From positions 1-22,897 of the forward strand of contig CACZPG010000181.1 of the NCBI GenBank assembly GCA_902782965.1: a DNA stretch of 22,897 nucleotides, in the 5' to 3' direction. The translations under genes and the position numbers were made by a program. Positions 7,931 through 17,000 of this stretch are shown here, piece by piece (position 1 is the stretch's first letter; each line of letters opens with the position of its first letter). The DNA comes from an uncultured Lachnospiraceae bacterium (GTDB lineage Bacteria > Bacillota > Clostridia > Lachnospirales > Lachnospiraceae). The notes below the pieces were generated by a model, which searched no databases, was not told the origin of the DNA, and saw only the letters and a list, made by a program, of their open reading frames with translations.

Positions 7931-9100
7931 CTACCCTTTCACACTGCCGGAGTATGCGATTCCATCCACCAGATATTCCTCTCCGTACAGGAATATAAGC
8001 AGCGGCGGTACCATGTATATCGTTGCCACCGCAAACGCAAGGCCTATCTCACCATTATTAATCTGTGACAGAAATACTGAAAGGGGATGATAGGAAGAAT
8101 TGCTGAGCATGATCAACGGCTGTTCTACCATATTCCAGTAATCTATAAATACCAGTATCGCCACAGAAGCGATCGGCCCCTTACACATAGGAAGGGCTAT
8201 TCTCCAGAAAATATTCCACTCACTTGCGCCATCCAGCTTGGCCGACTCAATTACTGACTGAGGAATCCTTCTCATATATTTGGTAAGAAGGTATACACTG
8301 AAAGGAGCAAATATACCCGGCAGAATAATACTCCACCTGGTGTCCAGAATATTAAACCACTTCGCTACCAGATAGTTAGGTACCAGCGTAACCTGATACG
8401 GCATCAGCATCAGAACCAGATAGGCGAAGAATATAATCTCCCTTATCCTTCCTCTGAAACGAGCGAAACAGTATGCCGCTCCAAGCGCTATAGCTATCTG
8501 AAATATCATTATAGGAAGTGTAAGCAGCACCGAATTCCAGAACTTCATCAGATAATCCGGACTTTTCAGCAGAACAGTCGTATACTGACTTCCTACAACC
8601 TTATCGGGAATAAGCTTCAGATTAACAGTCTCTGATCGATAGGTTCTTGAGCCCTTCTCCTCGGATGAACTTGTATAATCATTGAAGATTATTCCATAGT
8701 TAGAGCTTATTTCCTGTTCAGACATAAATGAATTGGCAAATGTAAGTACCGTTGGAAGCAGAAAAGAGATGGCAAATACTGCCGCTATGAAGGTCAGAAG
8801 TATTTTCCTTCCAAGAGACCTTTTCTTCTTAGATCTGTAGCGATCCTTCTTTCTCTTCGGAACATCATCTAAATCTTCTTCATCGTCTAAATCTTCTTCA
8901 TCAATATCCTCTTCATCTAAGTTTTCAGCATATACGTCCTCAGCAGAAGCTTCAGGTTCAATAGCATCCTCAACCTTAGATTCAGCTTCGCGGACTTCTG
9001 AGAATTCATTCTCATCCACCTTCACAGACTCAGACACATTATCTTCCGGAATACCTGTATTTGTATCTATATTAAGTTTTTCGTAACTTTGATCTCTCAT
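7931..9100 (-). CDS. Carbohydrate ABC transporter permease, MalG/UgpE type, with acidic N-terminal extension (389 aa)
   Basis: The C-terminal 290 residues are a standard MalG-type permease with about six membrane segments and the EAA loop reading ESAKLDGASEWNIFWRIALP, where the ATPase docks. A large extracytoplasmic loop follows the first segment (about residues 125-180). An unusual extension of about 100 residues precedes it: a very acidic stretch of EEDLDD-type repeats followed by a basic cluster (KRKKDRYRSKKKR) next to the membrane. Usual MalG-type permeases are about 275-300 residues. The gene lies 45 nt after its partner permease. It would import a carbohydrate-type substrate with a shared ATPase, such as an MsmK-type protein, encoded elsewhere. 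Confidence 0.9.
   Translation of the reverse strand: MRDQSYEKLNIDTNTGIPEDNVSESVKVDENEFSEVREAESKVEDAIEPEASAEDVYAENLDEEDIDEEDLDDEEDLDDVPKRKKDRYRSKKKRSLGRKILLTFIAAVFAISFLLPTVLTFANSFMSEQEISSNYGIIFNDYTSSSEEKGSRTYRSETVNLKLIPDKVVGSQYTTVLLKSPDYLMKFWNSVLLTLPIMIFQIAIALGAAYCFARFRGRIREIIFFAYLVLMLMPYQVTLVPNYLVAKWFNILDTRWSIILPGIFAPFSVYLLTKYMRRIPQSVIESAKLDGASEWNIFWRIALPMCKGPIASVAILVFIDYWNMVEQPLIMLSNSSYHPLSVFLSQINNGEIGLAFAVATIYMVPPLLIFLYGEEYLVDGIAYSGSVKG
8863..8898 (-). repeat. 18-bp tandem repeat in permease coding sequence
   Basis: Two adjacent 18-bp units (8863-8880 and 8881-8898) differ at one base (A or G at position 5) and encode the acidic EEDLDD repeats of the permease N-terminus. Degenerate continuation is visible to about 8920. 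Copy number changes would keep the reading frame. Confidence 0.7.
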
Positions 9101-9145
9101 TATTATTTTCCGGTCAATCTACTAGATTTATATTATATATATTTA

Positions 9146-10099
9146 CTATCCTTCTACATCCTTGCCGAACCTGTCTTCGACAATGAACAGAATTCCTATT
9201 ACAAATATCATTACTATACACATGATTATCGCAGCCGACGAAAGCTTCTGATAATCCAGGGATTTAAATGTATTATTCATGAAATGCTGCAGCATATACA
9301 ACGTATCATATGGATAATCACCTGTAAGCAGATATACCTCCCTGAAGACCTTGAAAGAATTGATCAGCGACATTATTCCGACGAAGAAAATAGTCGGGGT
9401 GATATATCTCAGCTTTATATACCAGAACTGTTTAAAGGATGATGCGCCATCCAGCAGAGATACTTCCAGCACATCTCTCGGTATTGCCGCAAGAGCTGCC
9501 ATGAAAAGTATCATGTTGTATCCAAGGTTCTTCCACAGGAAAAGTATCACTACCACTATCTGACTGTAATCCGATTTGAACCAGTCTATAGGATTACCAC
9601 CATAAAGAGTGATTGCCTCGTTAATTACTCCGTGATAGTCGAACATAACCTGCCAGATAAGTACAACCGATGCCACCGGTACCATAAGAGGGCTCAGGAA
9701 GAAGGTTCTGAACTGACTTCTTAACGGAATTTCCTCTTCCAGAATAAGCGCCATTACAAGTGACAGAATAATAGCAAGTGGAACAGATATCAGCGAAAAG
9801 GTAGCTGTGTTTTTGGCAGCCTGTTGAAAGGCAGAATTCGTAAGTACATTCTTATAATTATCCATTCCAACGAAATTCCTGCCCACTACACTGTCAATTC
9901 CGGCATAATAAATGACCACAAAAAAAGGAATCACGAAAAACAACATTACGCCTATGAAGCTGGGCCCCAGAAAGAGACTGGAATCCAGTCTCTCCCTGAA
10001 AGTCTCAGGCTTCTTTTTGTAGCGGATCTCGTGACCCTCTTTATCCAGGAGAACTTCTTCTTTATGTAGTTCTTTCTTTTTTGAATTATTTGTTTTCAT
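9146..10099 (-). CDS. Carbohydrate ABC transporter permease, MalF/UgpA type (317 aa)
   Basis: A typical sugar permease with about six membrane segments, starting with a charged cytoplasmic N-terminus (about 1-40). The EAA-type loop reads EVSLLDGASSFKQFWYIKL followed by TPT, which in this family contacts the ATPase. Its length is normal for the family. The start ATG overlaps the end of the solute-binding-protein gene by 14 nt (ATGAAAACAAATAA), so the two are translationally coupled. It would form the channel with the MalG-type permease encoded next. No nucleotide-binding subunit is present in the window. The substrate cannot be told from the sequence. Confidence 0.92.
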   Translation of the reverse strand: MKTNNSKKKELHKEEVLLDKEGHEIRYKKKPETFRERLDSSLFLGPSFIGVMLFFVIPFFVVIYYAGIDSVVGRNFVGMDNYKNVLTNSAFQQAAKNTATFSLISVPLAIILSLVMALILEEEIPLRSQFRTFFLSPLMVPVASVVLIWQVMFDYHGVINEAITLYGGNPIDWFKSDYSQIVVVILFLWKNLGYNMILFMAALAAIPRDVLEVSLLDGASSFKQFWYIKLRYITPTIFFVGIMSLINSFKVFREVYLLTGDYPYDTLYMLQHFMNNTFKSLDYQKLSSAAIIMCIVMIFVIGILFIVEDRFGKDVEG

Positions 10100-12407
10100 T
10101 TACATATGTGCCCACTCTGTTTTGAATAATACCTGTAACCTCATCTACGGACTTATCGCCCTTGAAATATGCTTCAGCTTCCTCCAGAACAATATCAGTA
10201 AGATTGTAATCTATTTCCATTACTCCATCAGCTGAATCAATAATCTTCTTAAACCGATCTACCTGTTCATCATTAAGAGGATGAAGCTTAACTTCAAAAT
10301 CTTCCCATCCTGATGATCCTTCTATAGGGAAAATATCATTTCCATACTTATCCTTAGTTTCCTTGGTAGCTTTCTGTGCATTAAGAAATTCTTCAAACAC
10401 ATCCTGTCTTGTCGGCTGACCCCAGGCGTTCTGATAATTCTTACCCTGATAATCCTCTGACATAAGAACCTTCATGAAATCCCATGCAGCTTCCTTATTC
10501 TCACTCTTCTCAGAAAGAGCAACACAGTTACTCAGGTTCAGGTAGGTTCCTGAGCCTTCTCTAGTCGGATAACCTATATATCCGGCATCATCCTGGAAGA
10601 TAGCATCATAAACTTCCATCTGACTTGGAGTAACATCTCCTTCCATGAATAAAAGCTTACCGTTCTTGATTCTTGTAGGTTCAGACTCAGTATCCTCATT
10701 ATACTCCATCTCGTCATTAGTTCCACGGTTGCACATTTCCAGCACATCCTTGAACTCCTGAGTATCGAAGTAAACTTCACCCGTTTTCCAATCTACGAAA
10801 TCTTTACCACTTGTATACAGGAATTCTCTGAGCATGTCCTTCTTGTTGTTAGACCAGAAAAGGAATACATCATCATCCTTAGAATCAACATATGACTTCA
10901 TATCACTATAAGTCCAGCCGGGTTCACTTCCTACTTCTGATGCTTTTCCAACAAGCGTCTGAACTGTAAATGTAGAAGCAATGTAATAAACCTTACCATC
11001 ACGATTCATAGCCTTAGCTACAGCAGGAACCAGATCATCCATACTGAAGTCCGGATCTTTATCAATGTACTCTGTAAGGTCTGCAAAGAGTCCCTTAGAT
11101 ATACACTGATCCAGTGACATATTTCCAAGACCACCTGACAGATCATACATATCAGGAAGATTTCCTGCAGCTATCTCAGCACTGATCTTAGCACTTGGAT
11201 CTTCTGAGTCTCCGTATTCAACCATATTTACACGATACTTTGACTGAGATTTATTATATTCCAGAACCTTCTGCTTAAGTTCGTAATTTCCATACACAGA
11301 CATGATTGTAAGAACTGTACGACTATCATATTCTGATGCGTCAGCCTTAACATAGGAAGCCATCTTAGTTTCCCCTTCATAGAAGGAAATGAATATTCTT
11401 CCTTCATCACCAAGAACTATTCTTCCGGCCATATCAGTATTGATATCTGATTTTGAAAGATCAACCAACTTATCAGCCTTGTTTTCCTTTAACTTATAAC
11501 CATAGAAATTATCTCCGGACTTGAAGTAGAAATCATAATCTCCTGAACCCTTGATAATCTCTCCAATATACTGTGTGTCTTTTATCTCGAAGTCCTGACT
11601 GAATTCACCCTTCTCTCTGTCGAATAGCTTACCGATAGTTGAAGATTTGTCATCTTCATATTTTGTCTGAATAACAATAATATCTCCGTCCTTGGTAATA
11701 CCTGTTGAATCATAATATTCTTCAGAAGAAGCCTTAGCCTTCTCATTCAGGTCCTTATCATAGATTCTGATTTCCTTGTCATAAAAAGCTATCAGATCTC
11801 CATTCTCATCCATAATAAGATTTGAAAGCCAGGAATCGCCGGATACATCTGTTATCTTGGAGAGATCCTTCTCATCCGTCAGTTCACCATTTTCAACCTT
11901 ATACATCTTGGTCTGGTTTCTGTCATCATCAGTATATTTAACCTTGGTAATGTAGAGATTATTATCTTTATCTACAAGCATCCTGTCGAAATAATAATCA
12001 TCACTGGTCACTTCGGCAAGGAGTTCAGCTGTTCCACCCTCACTGGATACTTTATATATCCTGTTAACAGAGTAACCGTCATCCTCCATCATGCCATCGC
12101 CATCCGAAGCAGTATCCTCATAAACTCCCGTAAGTATTCCGGCATCCGTTTCGCTGGCAGAAGATACCCATTCTCCAGTATTTATATATAGATAACCATC
12201 TCTGTAACAGTAATCGTATACTTCTCCCTGCATACCGTCAACATGGAAATCCGGGTCCTCTGTATATATGAAATCTCCGGACATTACCTTTGCATCTGAA
12301 ATCTTACTGTCTGATGCATTGGAACTATCCTTCTTCTTACCACATCCTGCTGTTCCAAGTATTAATGAAAATGCAAGAGTAAGGCATAACGCTCTTCTAA
12401 GCTTCAT
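10086..12407 (-). CDS. Lipoprotein with propeller-like N-terminal half and family-1 solute-binding C-terminal half (773 aa)
   Basis: A signal peptide ends in a lipobox-like GTAGC with Cys22 as the predicted lipidation site, followed by KKK and a Ser-rich linker. Residues about 45-355 contain repeated short beta motifs (RDGYLYINT, NRIYKVSSEGG, DKDNNLYITKV, DENGDLIAFYDK, TKDGDIIVIQ, GDEGRIFISFY) that look like blades of a beta-propeller. From about residue 360, starting RTVLTIMSVYGNYELKQKV, it reads as a sugar-type extracellular solute-binding protein (DPSAKISAEIAAGNLPDMYDL, GKVYYIAS, AAWDFMKVLM). Ordinary members are about 400-450 residues, so the first half is an added module. The GGAGG site with 7-nt spacing fixes the start. 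It is the first gene of the long minus-strand operon. Confidence 0.88.
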   Translation of the reverse strand: MKLRRALCLTLAFSLILGTAGCGKKKDSSNASDSKISDAKVMSGDFIYTEDPDFHVDGMQGEVYDYCYRDGYLYINTGEWVSSASETDAGILTGVYEDTASDGDGMMEDDGYSVNRIYKVSSEGGTAELLAEVTSDDYYFDRMLVDKDNNLYITKVKYTDDDRNQTKMYKVENGELTDEKDLSKITDVSGDSWLSNLIMDENGDLIAFYDKEIRIYDKDLNEKAKASSEEYYDSTGITKDGDIIVIQTKYEDDKSSTIGKLFDREKGEFSQDFEIKDTQYIGEIIKGSGDYDFYFKSGDNFYGYKLKENKADKLVDLSKSDINTDMAGRIVLGDEGRIFISFYEGETKMASYVKADASEYDSRTVLTIMSVYGNYELKQKVLEYNKSQSKYRVNMVEYGDSEDPSAKISAEIAAGNLPDMYDLSGGLGNMSLDQCISKGLFADLTEYIDKDPDFSMDDLVPAVAKAMNRDGKVYYIASTFTVQTLVGKASEVGSEPGWTYSDMKSYVDSKDDDVFLFWSNNKKDMLREFLYTSGKDFVDWKTGEVYFDTQEFKDVLEMCNRGTNDEMEYNEDTESEPTRIKNGKLLFMEGDVTPSQMEVYDAIFQDDAGYIGYPTREGSGTYLNLSNCVALSEKSENKEAAWDFMKVLMSEDYQGKNYQNAWGQPTRQDVFEEFLNAQKATKETKDKYGNDIFPIEGSSGWEDFEVKLHPLNDEQVDRFKKIIDSADGVMEIDYNLTDIVLEEAEAYFKGDKSVDEVTGIIQNRVGTYVNENK

Positions 12408-12438
12408 TATTTTTCCTCCGATTATTTAAACATTTCAA

Positions 12439-12460
12439 TACGGCAGAGTTATCTGCCGTA
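12439..12460 (-). promoter_or_regulatory. Perfect inverted repeat at the 5' end of the solute-binding-protein operon mRNA
   Basis: Arms TACGGCAGA and TCTGCCGTA are perfectly complementary around a 4-nt GTTA centre, just downstream of the predicted -10. No U-tract follows on the minus strand. It could be a repressor operator at about +5 to +26 or a 5' stabilising hairpin of the mRNA. Confidence 0.6.
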
Positions 12461-12470
12461 CTCAATTCTG

Positions 12471-12476
12471 ATTATA
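12471..12476 (-). promoter_or_regulatory. -10 element (TATAAT) for the solute-binding-protein operon
   Basis: A perfect TATAAT on the minus strand lies about 65 nt upstream of the ATG of the lipoprotein gene. There is no good -35; the expected position falls in the 11-bp inverted repeat at 12480-12506. This suggests an activator-dependent or weak promoter, or one overlapping the upstream terminator. Confidence 0.5.
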
Positions 12477-12479
12477 TAA

Positions 12480-12506
12480 AAATGATACATCAGAAATGTA
12501 TCATTT
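12480..12506 (-). terminator. Intrinsic terminator of the DUF1846 gene (AT-rich hairpin)
   Basis: Arms AAATGATACAT and ATGTATCATTT (11 bp, perfect) enclose a 5-nt loop 25 nt after the DUF1846 stop codon, and the minus-strand RNA continues with a U-rich TTATATAA. The stem is AT-rich, so termination may be partial. The repeat also overlaps the expected -35 of the next operon. Confidence 0.6.
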
Positions 12507-12531
12507 ATATATAGGATTTATTAAGATATTC

Positions 12532-14016
12532 TTAAGTGTGGAAAAGTTTCTTAGTCTGGTATCTTGGCTCGCAGGTCAGATTAACTCCCAGTTTCTTAAA
12601 TACTCCCACATCCACCTGAGAAAGTATTACTGATGAATGAACCTCAAGTCCTGCAAGGTTCGGAAGCTGTGCATAAGCAGCCTTTGCCTCCGGATTCGTA
12701 TTAGCCTCTATAGATAGAGCTATAAGTATTTCATCTATATGCAGAAGCGGATTATGGTTTCCGAGGTAATTAACCTTCAGCTCCATAATAGGCTCTATAT
12801 TCTGAGGAGATATAAGCTTAGCGCTGTCATCTATTCCGGCAAGCACCTTAAGGGCATTAAGGATAAGTGCTGAGGATGCTCCAAGAAGAGTGGATGTCTT
12901 TCCTGTAAGAATACTTCCATCCGGCATCTCCATAGCTGCTGCAGGATTACCTGTCTCTTCAGCACGGATATTAGCAGCTGCAACTACAGGTCTGTCAGCA
13001 ACTGATATTCCGGCTTTCTTCATAAGAAGCTCTATTTTCTGAATAGCACTATCTCCGGCATCACCTTTACGTTTATCGCAAAGCGCCTGATAATAACGTC
13101 TTATAATTTCCTGATTAGAGGCTTTTCTGGTAACCTCATCATCTACTATACAGTGACCAGCCATATTTACACCCATGTCAGTAGGTGACTTATATGGACT
13201 CTCTCCCTGAATCTTCTCGAACATAGCCTTAAGCACAGGGAAAACTTCAACATCTCTGTTATAATTTACAACCGTCTCATTATATGCTTCAAGATGGAAG
13301 GGGTCTATCATATTAATATCATTCAGATCAGCTGTCGCTGCTTCGTAAGCAAGATTAACCGGATGGTTCAATGGAATATTCCAGATAGGGAAAGTCTCGA
13401 ACTTGGCATATCCGGCCTTGATTCCTCTCTTCTGCTCATGATACAGCTGGGAGAGACAGGTTGCCATCTTACCACTTCCCGGTCCGGGAGCAGTAACTAC
13501 AACAAGCGGTCTGGTAGTTTCGATATAATCATTTCTGCCATAGCCCTCATCGCTTACAATCATAGGAATATCAGATGGATATCCGGCAATAGGATAATGG
13601 AGATATACCTTAAGTCCAAGAGCTTTAAGTTTCTTCTCATATGCCACAGCTGATGGCTGCTCCTTGAACTGTGTCAGTACCACAGAGCCTACATAAAGAC
13701 CATTATTGGTAAATGCATCTATAAGTCTGAGTACGTCCATATCATAGGTGATACCGATATCTCCTCTGACCTTGTTCTTCTCAATATCTCCAGCCTTGAT
13801 AGCTATTACTATCTCAGCATCTTCCTTAAGCTGCTTAAGCATTGTAATCTTAGAATCCGGCTTAAATCCCGGAAGAACTCTTGATGCATGATAATCATCG
13901 AAAAGCTTACCTCCGAATTCCAGATACAGTTTGCCGCCAAACTGACTGATTCTTTCTCTGATATGCTTTGACTGCATATCGAGATATTTGTCATTATCAA
14001 AACCTATCTTTTTCAT
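12532..14016 (-). CDS. DUF1846 (UPF0371) family protein (494 aa)
   Basis: I recognise this as the DUF1846/UPF0371 family from the N-terminal MKKIGFDNDKYLDMQSKHI and conserved stretches such as RGDIGITYDMDVLRLID and YGRNDYIETTRPLVVVTAPG. Its length of 494 is normal for the family. A Gly-rich GPGSGK at about 178-183 resembles a P-loop and could bind phosphate or nucleotide. It is cytosolic, with no signal or membrane segment. I chose the ATG at 14016, preceded by AAAGGGG at good spacing; an in-frame TTG 33 nt upstream has no site. The family's biochemical role is not established, as far as I know. It is monocistronic, with its own promoter and terminator. Confidence 0.88.
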   Translation of the reverse strand: MKKIGFDNDKYLDMQSKHIRERISQFGGKLYLEFGGKLFDDYHASRVLPGFKPDSKITMLKQLKEDAEIVIAIKAGDIEKNKVRGDIGITYDMDVLRLIDAFTNNGLYVGSVVLTQFKEQPSAVAYEKKLKALGLKVYLHYPIAGYPSDIPMIVSDEGYGRNDYIETTRPLVVVTAPGPGSGKMATCLSQLYHEQKRGIKAGYAKFETFPIWNIPLNHPVNLAYEAATADLNDINMIDPFHLEAYNETVVNYNRDVEVFPVLKAMFEKIQGESPYKSPTDMGVNMAGHCIVDDEVTRKASNQEIIRRYYQALCDKRKGDAGDSAIQKIELLMKKAGISVADRPVVAAANIRAEETGNPAAAMEMPDGSILTGKTSTLLGASSALILNALKVLAGIDDSAKLISPQNIEPIMELKVNYLGNHNPLLHIDEILIALSIEANTNPEAKAAYAQLPNLAGLEVHSSVILSQVDVGVFKKLGVNLTCEPRYQTKKLFHT

Positions 14017-14056
14017 GTCCAACCCCTTTTGTTTTAATTCAAAATACAACTATTCC

Positions 14057-14085
14057 ATTATAATCATCATAAGGATAAACTTCAA
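14057..14085 (-). promoter_or_regulatory. SigA-type promoter of the DUF1846 gene
   Basis: On the minus strand TTGAAG (14085-14080) is followed by exactly 17 nt and TATAAT (14062-14057). It lies in the short gap after the stop codon of the large surface-protein gene, giving a leader of about 35 nt. Confidence 0.75.
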
Positions 14086-14097
14086 TGATTTTTAACC

Positions 14098-17000
14098 TTA
14101 ATATGAAGCATTTTTAGGCGCTCCCGCCTTGCTGAAATACTTCTTATACTTCTTCTTCACTTTTTTAGGCACACTGAATTTCGCCTTAGCCTTAATACCT
14201 TTAAAAGCTTTCTTTCCAACAGATTTAATACTCTTGGATTTAACAGTAATCTTAGAAAGGTTACTGCAGCCACTGAAAGCTTCTGAACCGATTCTGGTGA
14301 TTTCAGCCTGGATAGTAATACTCTTAAGCTTCTTATTATTCTTAAAGGCTTTTGCAGCAATAGAAGTAACCTTAAAGGTTGCTCCCGCAATCTTGATATT
14401 CTTCGGAATCTTCACGGAAGAAGCCTCTGAATTAATTGCTGCACAGTACTCCACTGTTCCTGACTTAACCTTTCCGGCGGAACCGGAAACTTTAGTAATC
14501 TTATATAATCCGCCTGAAGTCTTATCTGCTACACAGAGGTTCTTCTTCAGCGAACTGTTCTCAAGCTTGTCAGATACCTGATACTCCTTACCATCTTCAG
14601 TCTTAACCACTGAATCATCCGTCTTTACATTATCTGCTTCAGAGGATGGCTGGGCAGTTGGTGTAGGAGCGGCCGGTGCCGGTGCCTGAGTCGCCGGCTG
14701 TCCACCTGTGCCGGACGGAGTCGGAACCGGAGTCGGGGTACTTTCCTGATTATTTTCCTCTGTGGAAGTATTCGGCTCTCTCTCATAAGTAACTTCAGTA
14801 TATGAGTAACCACAATTTTTGCAGGTCTTAGTAACTATTCCGGGTTCATCATCGGTAGCATATCTAGTTATAACCGACACCATGTTATGACCGGTACTGT
14901 GAGCGACTTCAGTAACCTTTATACCACAGACTTCACAGATATATTCTATCTCTCCATCCTCGGTACAGGTAGGTTTCTTAGTGTAATGCATGTTTGCAAT
15001 GCTGGCAACATGTCCCTCAGCAGGATACATTATCCTTACTGTCTTCTTACATCTCGTACAGTATTCTTCAAGTACCATAGGCTGACTCACGCAGTCACCT
15101 CTCTCGATAACCTTTCTGGTACTTTCATCTGTCATATGATCCTGAACATATATCGTAACGCTCCTGGATTCTACACCTGCCTGAGATGCGGTAATCGTAG
15201 CATTTCCATACACATAGGTGGTAATCAGACCATTCTCATCCACCTTGACAGATTCTTCGTTATCAGATTTCCATACAACATCTCCTGTGTATGCATACTC
15301 AGGATATGTAGTAAGTGAAAGCTGCAGCTTTGAATTCTCACAAATGCATATATCTGCACCTACTTTTAATTCAGGATTTTCAGGCTCTATAGACAATATT
15401 TTATCCAACCTGTAGAAGTCTGGTACTTCATATTCAGCCTCAAGATAAAGATCCTGATCCGGCATCTGGAAACCAATAGTATCACGCTCACCATATGTTC
15501 CCCAGTAGTCATTCACAGTCAAGCCACCTTCATCCTTAAGATCAATGGTTCTCTTCCAATTAGTGAATCTCTGGCCTGTCTTAGGTTCGTTTCTTGTTAC
15601 TTTAACTTTGGCATAAGGTTTGATCACTACAGAGGTCTGACCATTATAGTCCTCTACCAGCTGACCATCCACTTCAACACTTGTAATACTTCCGTTCTTG
15701 ATGGTTAACCTGCGACCTTCATATTTTACCTTAACAGTTATCTGTTTGCTGAATCCACCATCAGCTGTTGTTGCTGTAATGGTACATTCACCTTCACCGG
15801 TTACATACAGCTTATTTTTCAGAATAGAACATACGTTATCGTCATTTGACTTGAAGGTAACCTTCAAATTTGACGCATCAGACGGAACGATTGAAACCAG
15901 ATTCATCTTATCCAGTTCTGCCGTAGCATTAGGACTGGAGAATGAAAGGACTGACTTATTCACATTAAGTCCTGTAACACGATTGGTTCCGAAATAAATA
16001 TGTACTTTACTCGGAAGACTTATATTCTTACTATTCCAGTCAGCCTCTGTTCCTTCGTAATAGAAATCGATTTCCCCCGTGTCACACAGAGCGCAATCTC
16101 TGATACTCTTAATTGATGACGGAATGGTGAGCCAGGTTCTGCCACTTGGAACAAAGAGTAGTTCTTCCTTTGTCTTGTTATATAATGCCCCTTCATAAGA
16201 AGCATAGTTTGGATTAGAAGAAGCGACACTGATTTCTGTAAGTCTCGGTGCCCCTGCCAAAGCTCCATCATTAATAGTTGTAATACCTGCAGGAATATTT
16301 ATCTTTCTGACCTTAAGATCATAATCATATTTTGTATAGAATATCGGAGTGAATGCATCCTCGTCAAATCTGTCAACCTTTCCAATAGTTTTTACAGGTC
16401 TGGTATACACTTCTCCGTTTTCGGCTTTTGCTGTAAGGCTTTCAGGAACTGTTATTTCCTCATCAAAACCATCATACTGGAAGATAGTCCATGAGTCACC
16501 TGCAGACTGGGTTGCGAAATCATTAACTTCACAGAGTTCCGTTGGTCTCGGCTTATGAGGCAAACTAAAAACTTCCGCCTTGTAATATTTTCCGTTACTT
16601 AGTCTTATAATTGAATTTACATGTCCATCTCCAATATCAATGCGGTCCTGATTGGAACGTCTTAGCTTTGCCTGTATGCCTACGGATTTGCACATGGATA
16701 CGATCAGTATGGAATTCGCGATACAGTCTCCCTCTCCTGTTACCACAATATTGTGAAGCCGTGAATAACGGGTATTGTAGCTTGTATTATCTCCAACCCA
16801 TGTGACAATAGCCGTAAGTTTTTCTAATTCATCAGTAATACCATTGGTTACCTCAGCCGCTTTTTCAGCAACAAACTTATCAGTATACTCCTTTGCATAG
16901 TCCTGAATTCTAATCTTAATCTCCTTATGATAATCACCACAGGTAACCTCAACAGTTCCTGTTCCGGAACAGTAATACTTAGGAGAATCCATATCATCGT

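Noticed and set aside
5964..12407. A complete MacAB-type efflux pump or a complete sugar ABC importer
   Set aside because: No ATP-binding subunit (Walker A, LSGGQ) is encoded by any gene here, so neither transporter is complete.
14157..14813. Basic, Leu/Arg-rich reading frames on the minus strand inside the large surface-protein gene
   Set aside because: They are alternative frames of the real gene, with no ribosome binding site and with composition typical of shifted frames through Lys/Pro-rich coding sequence.
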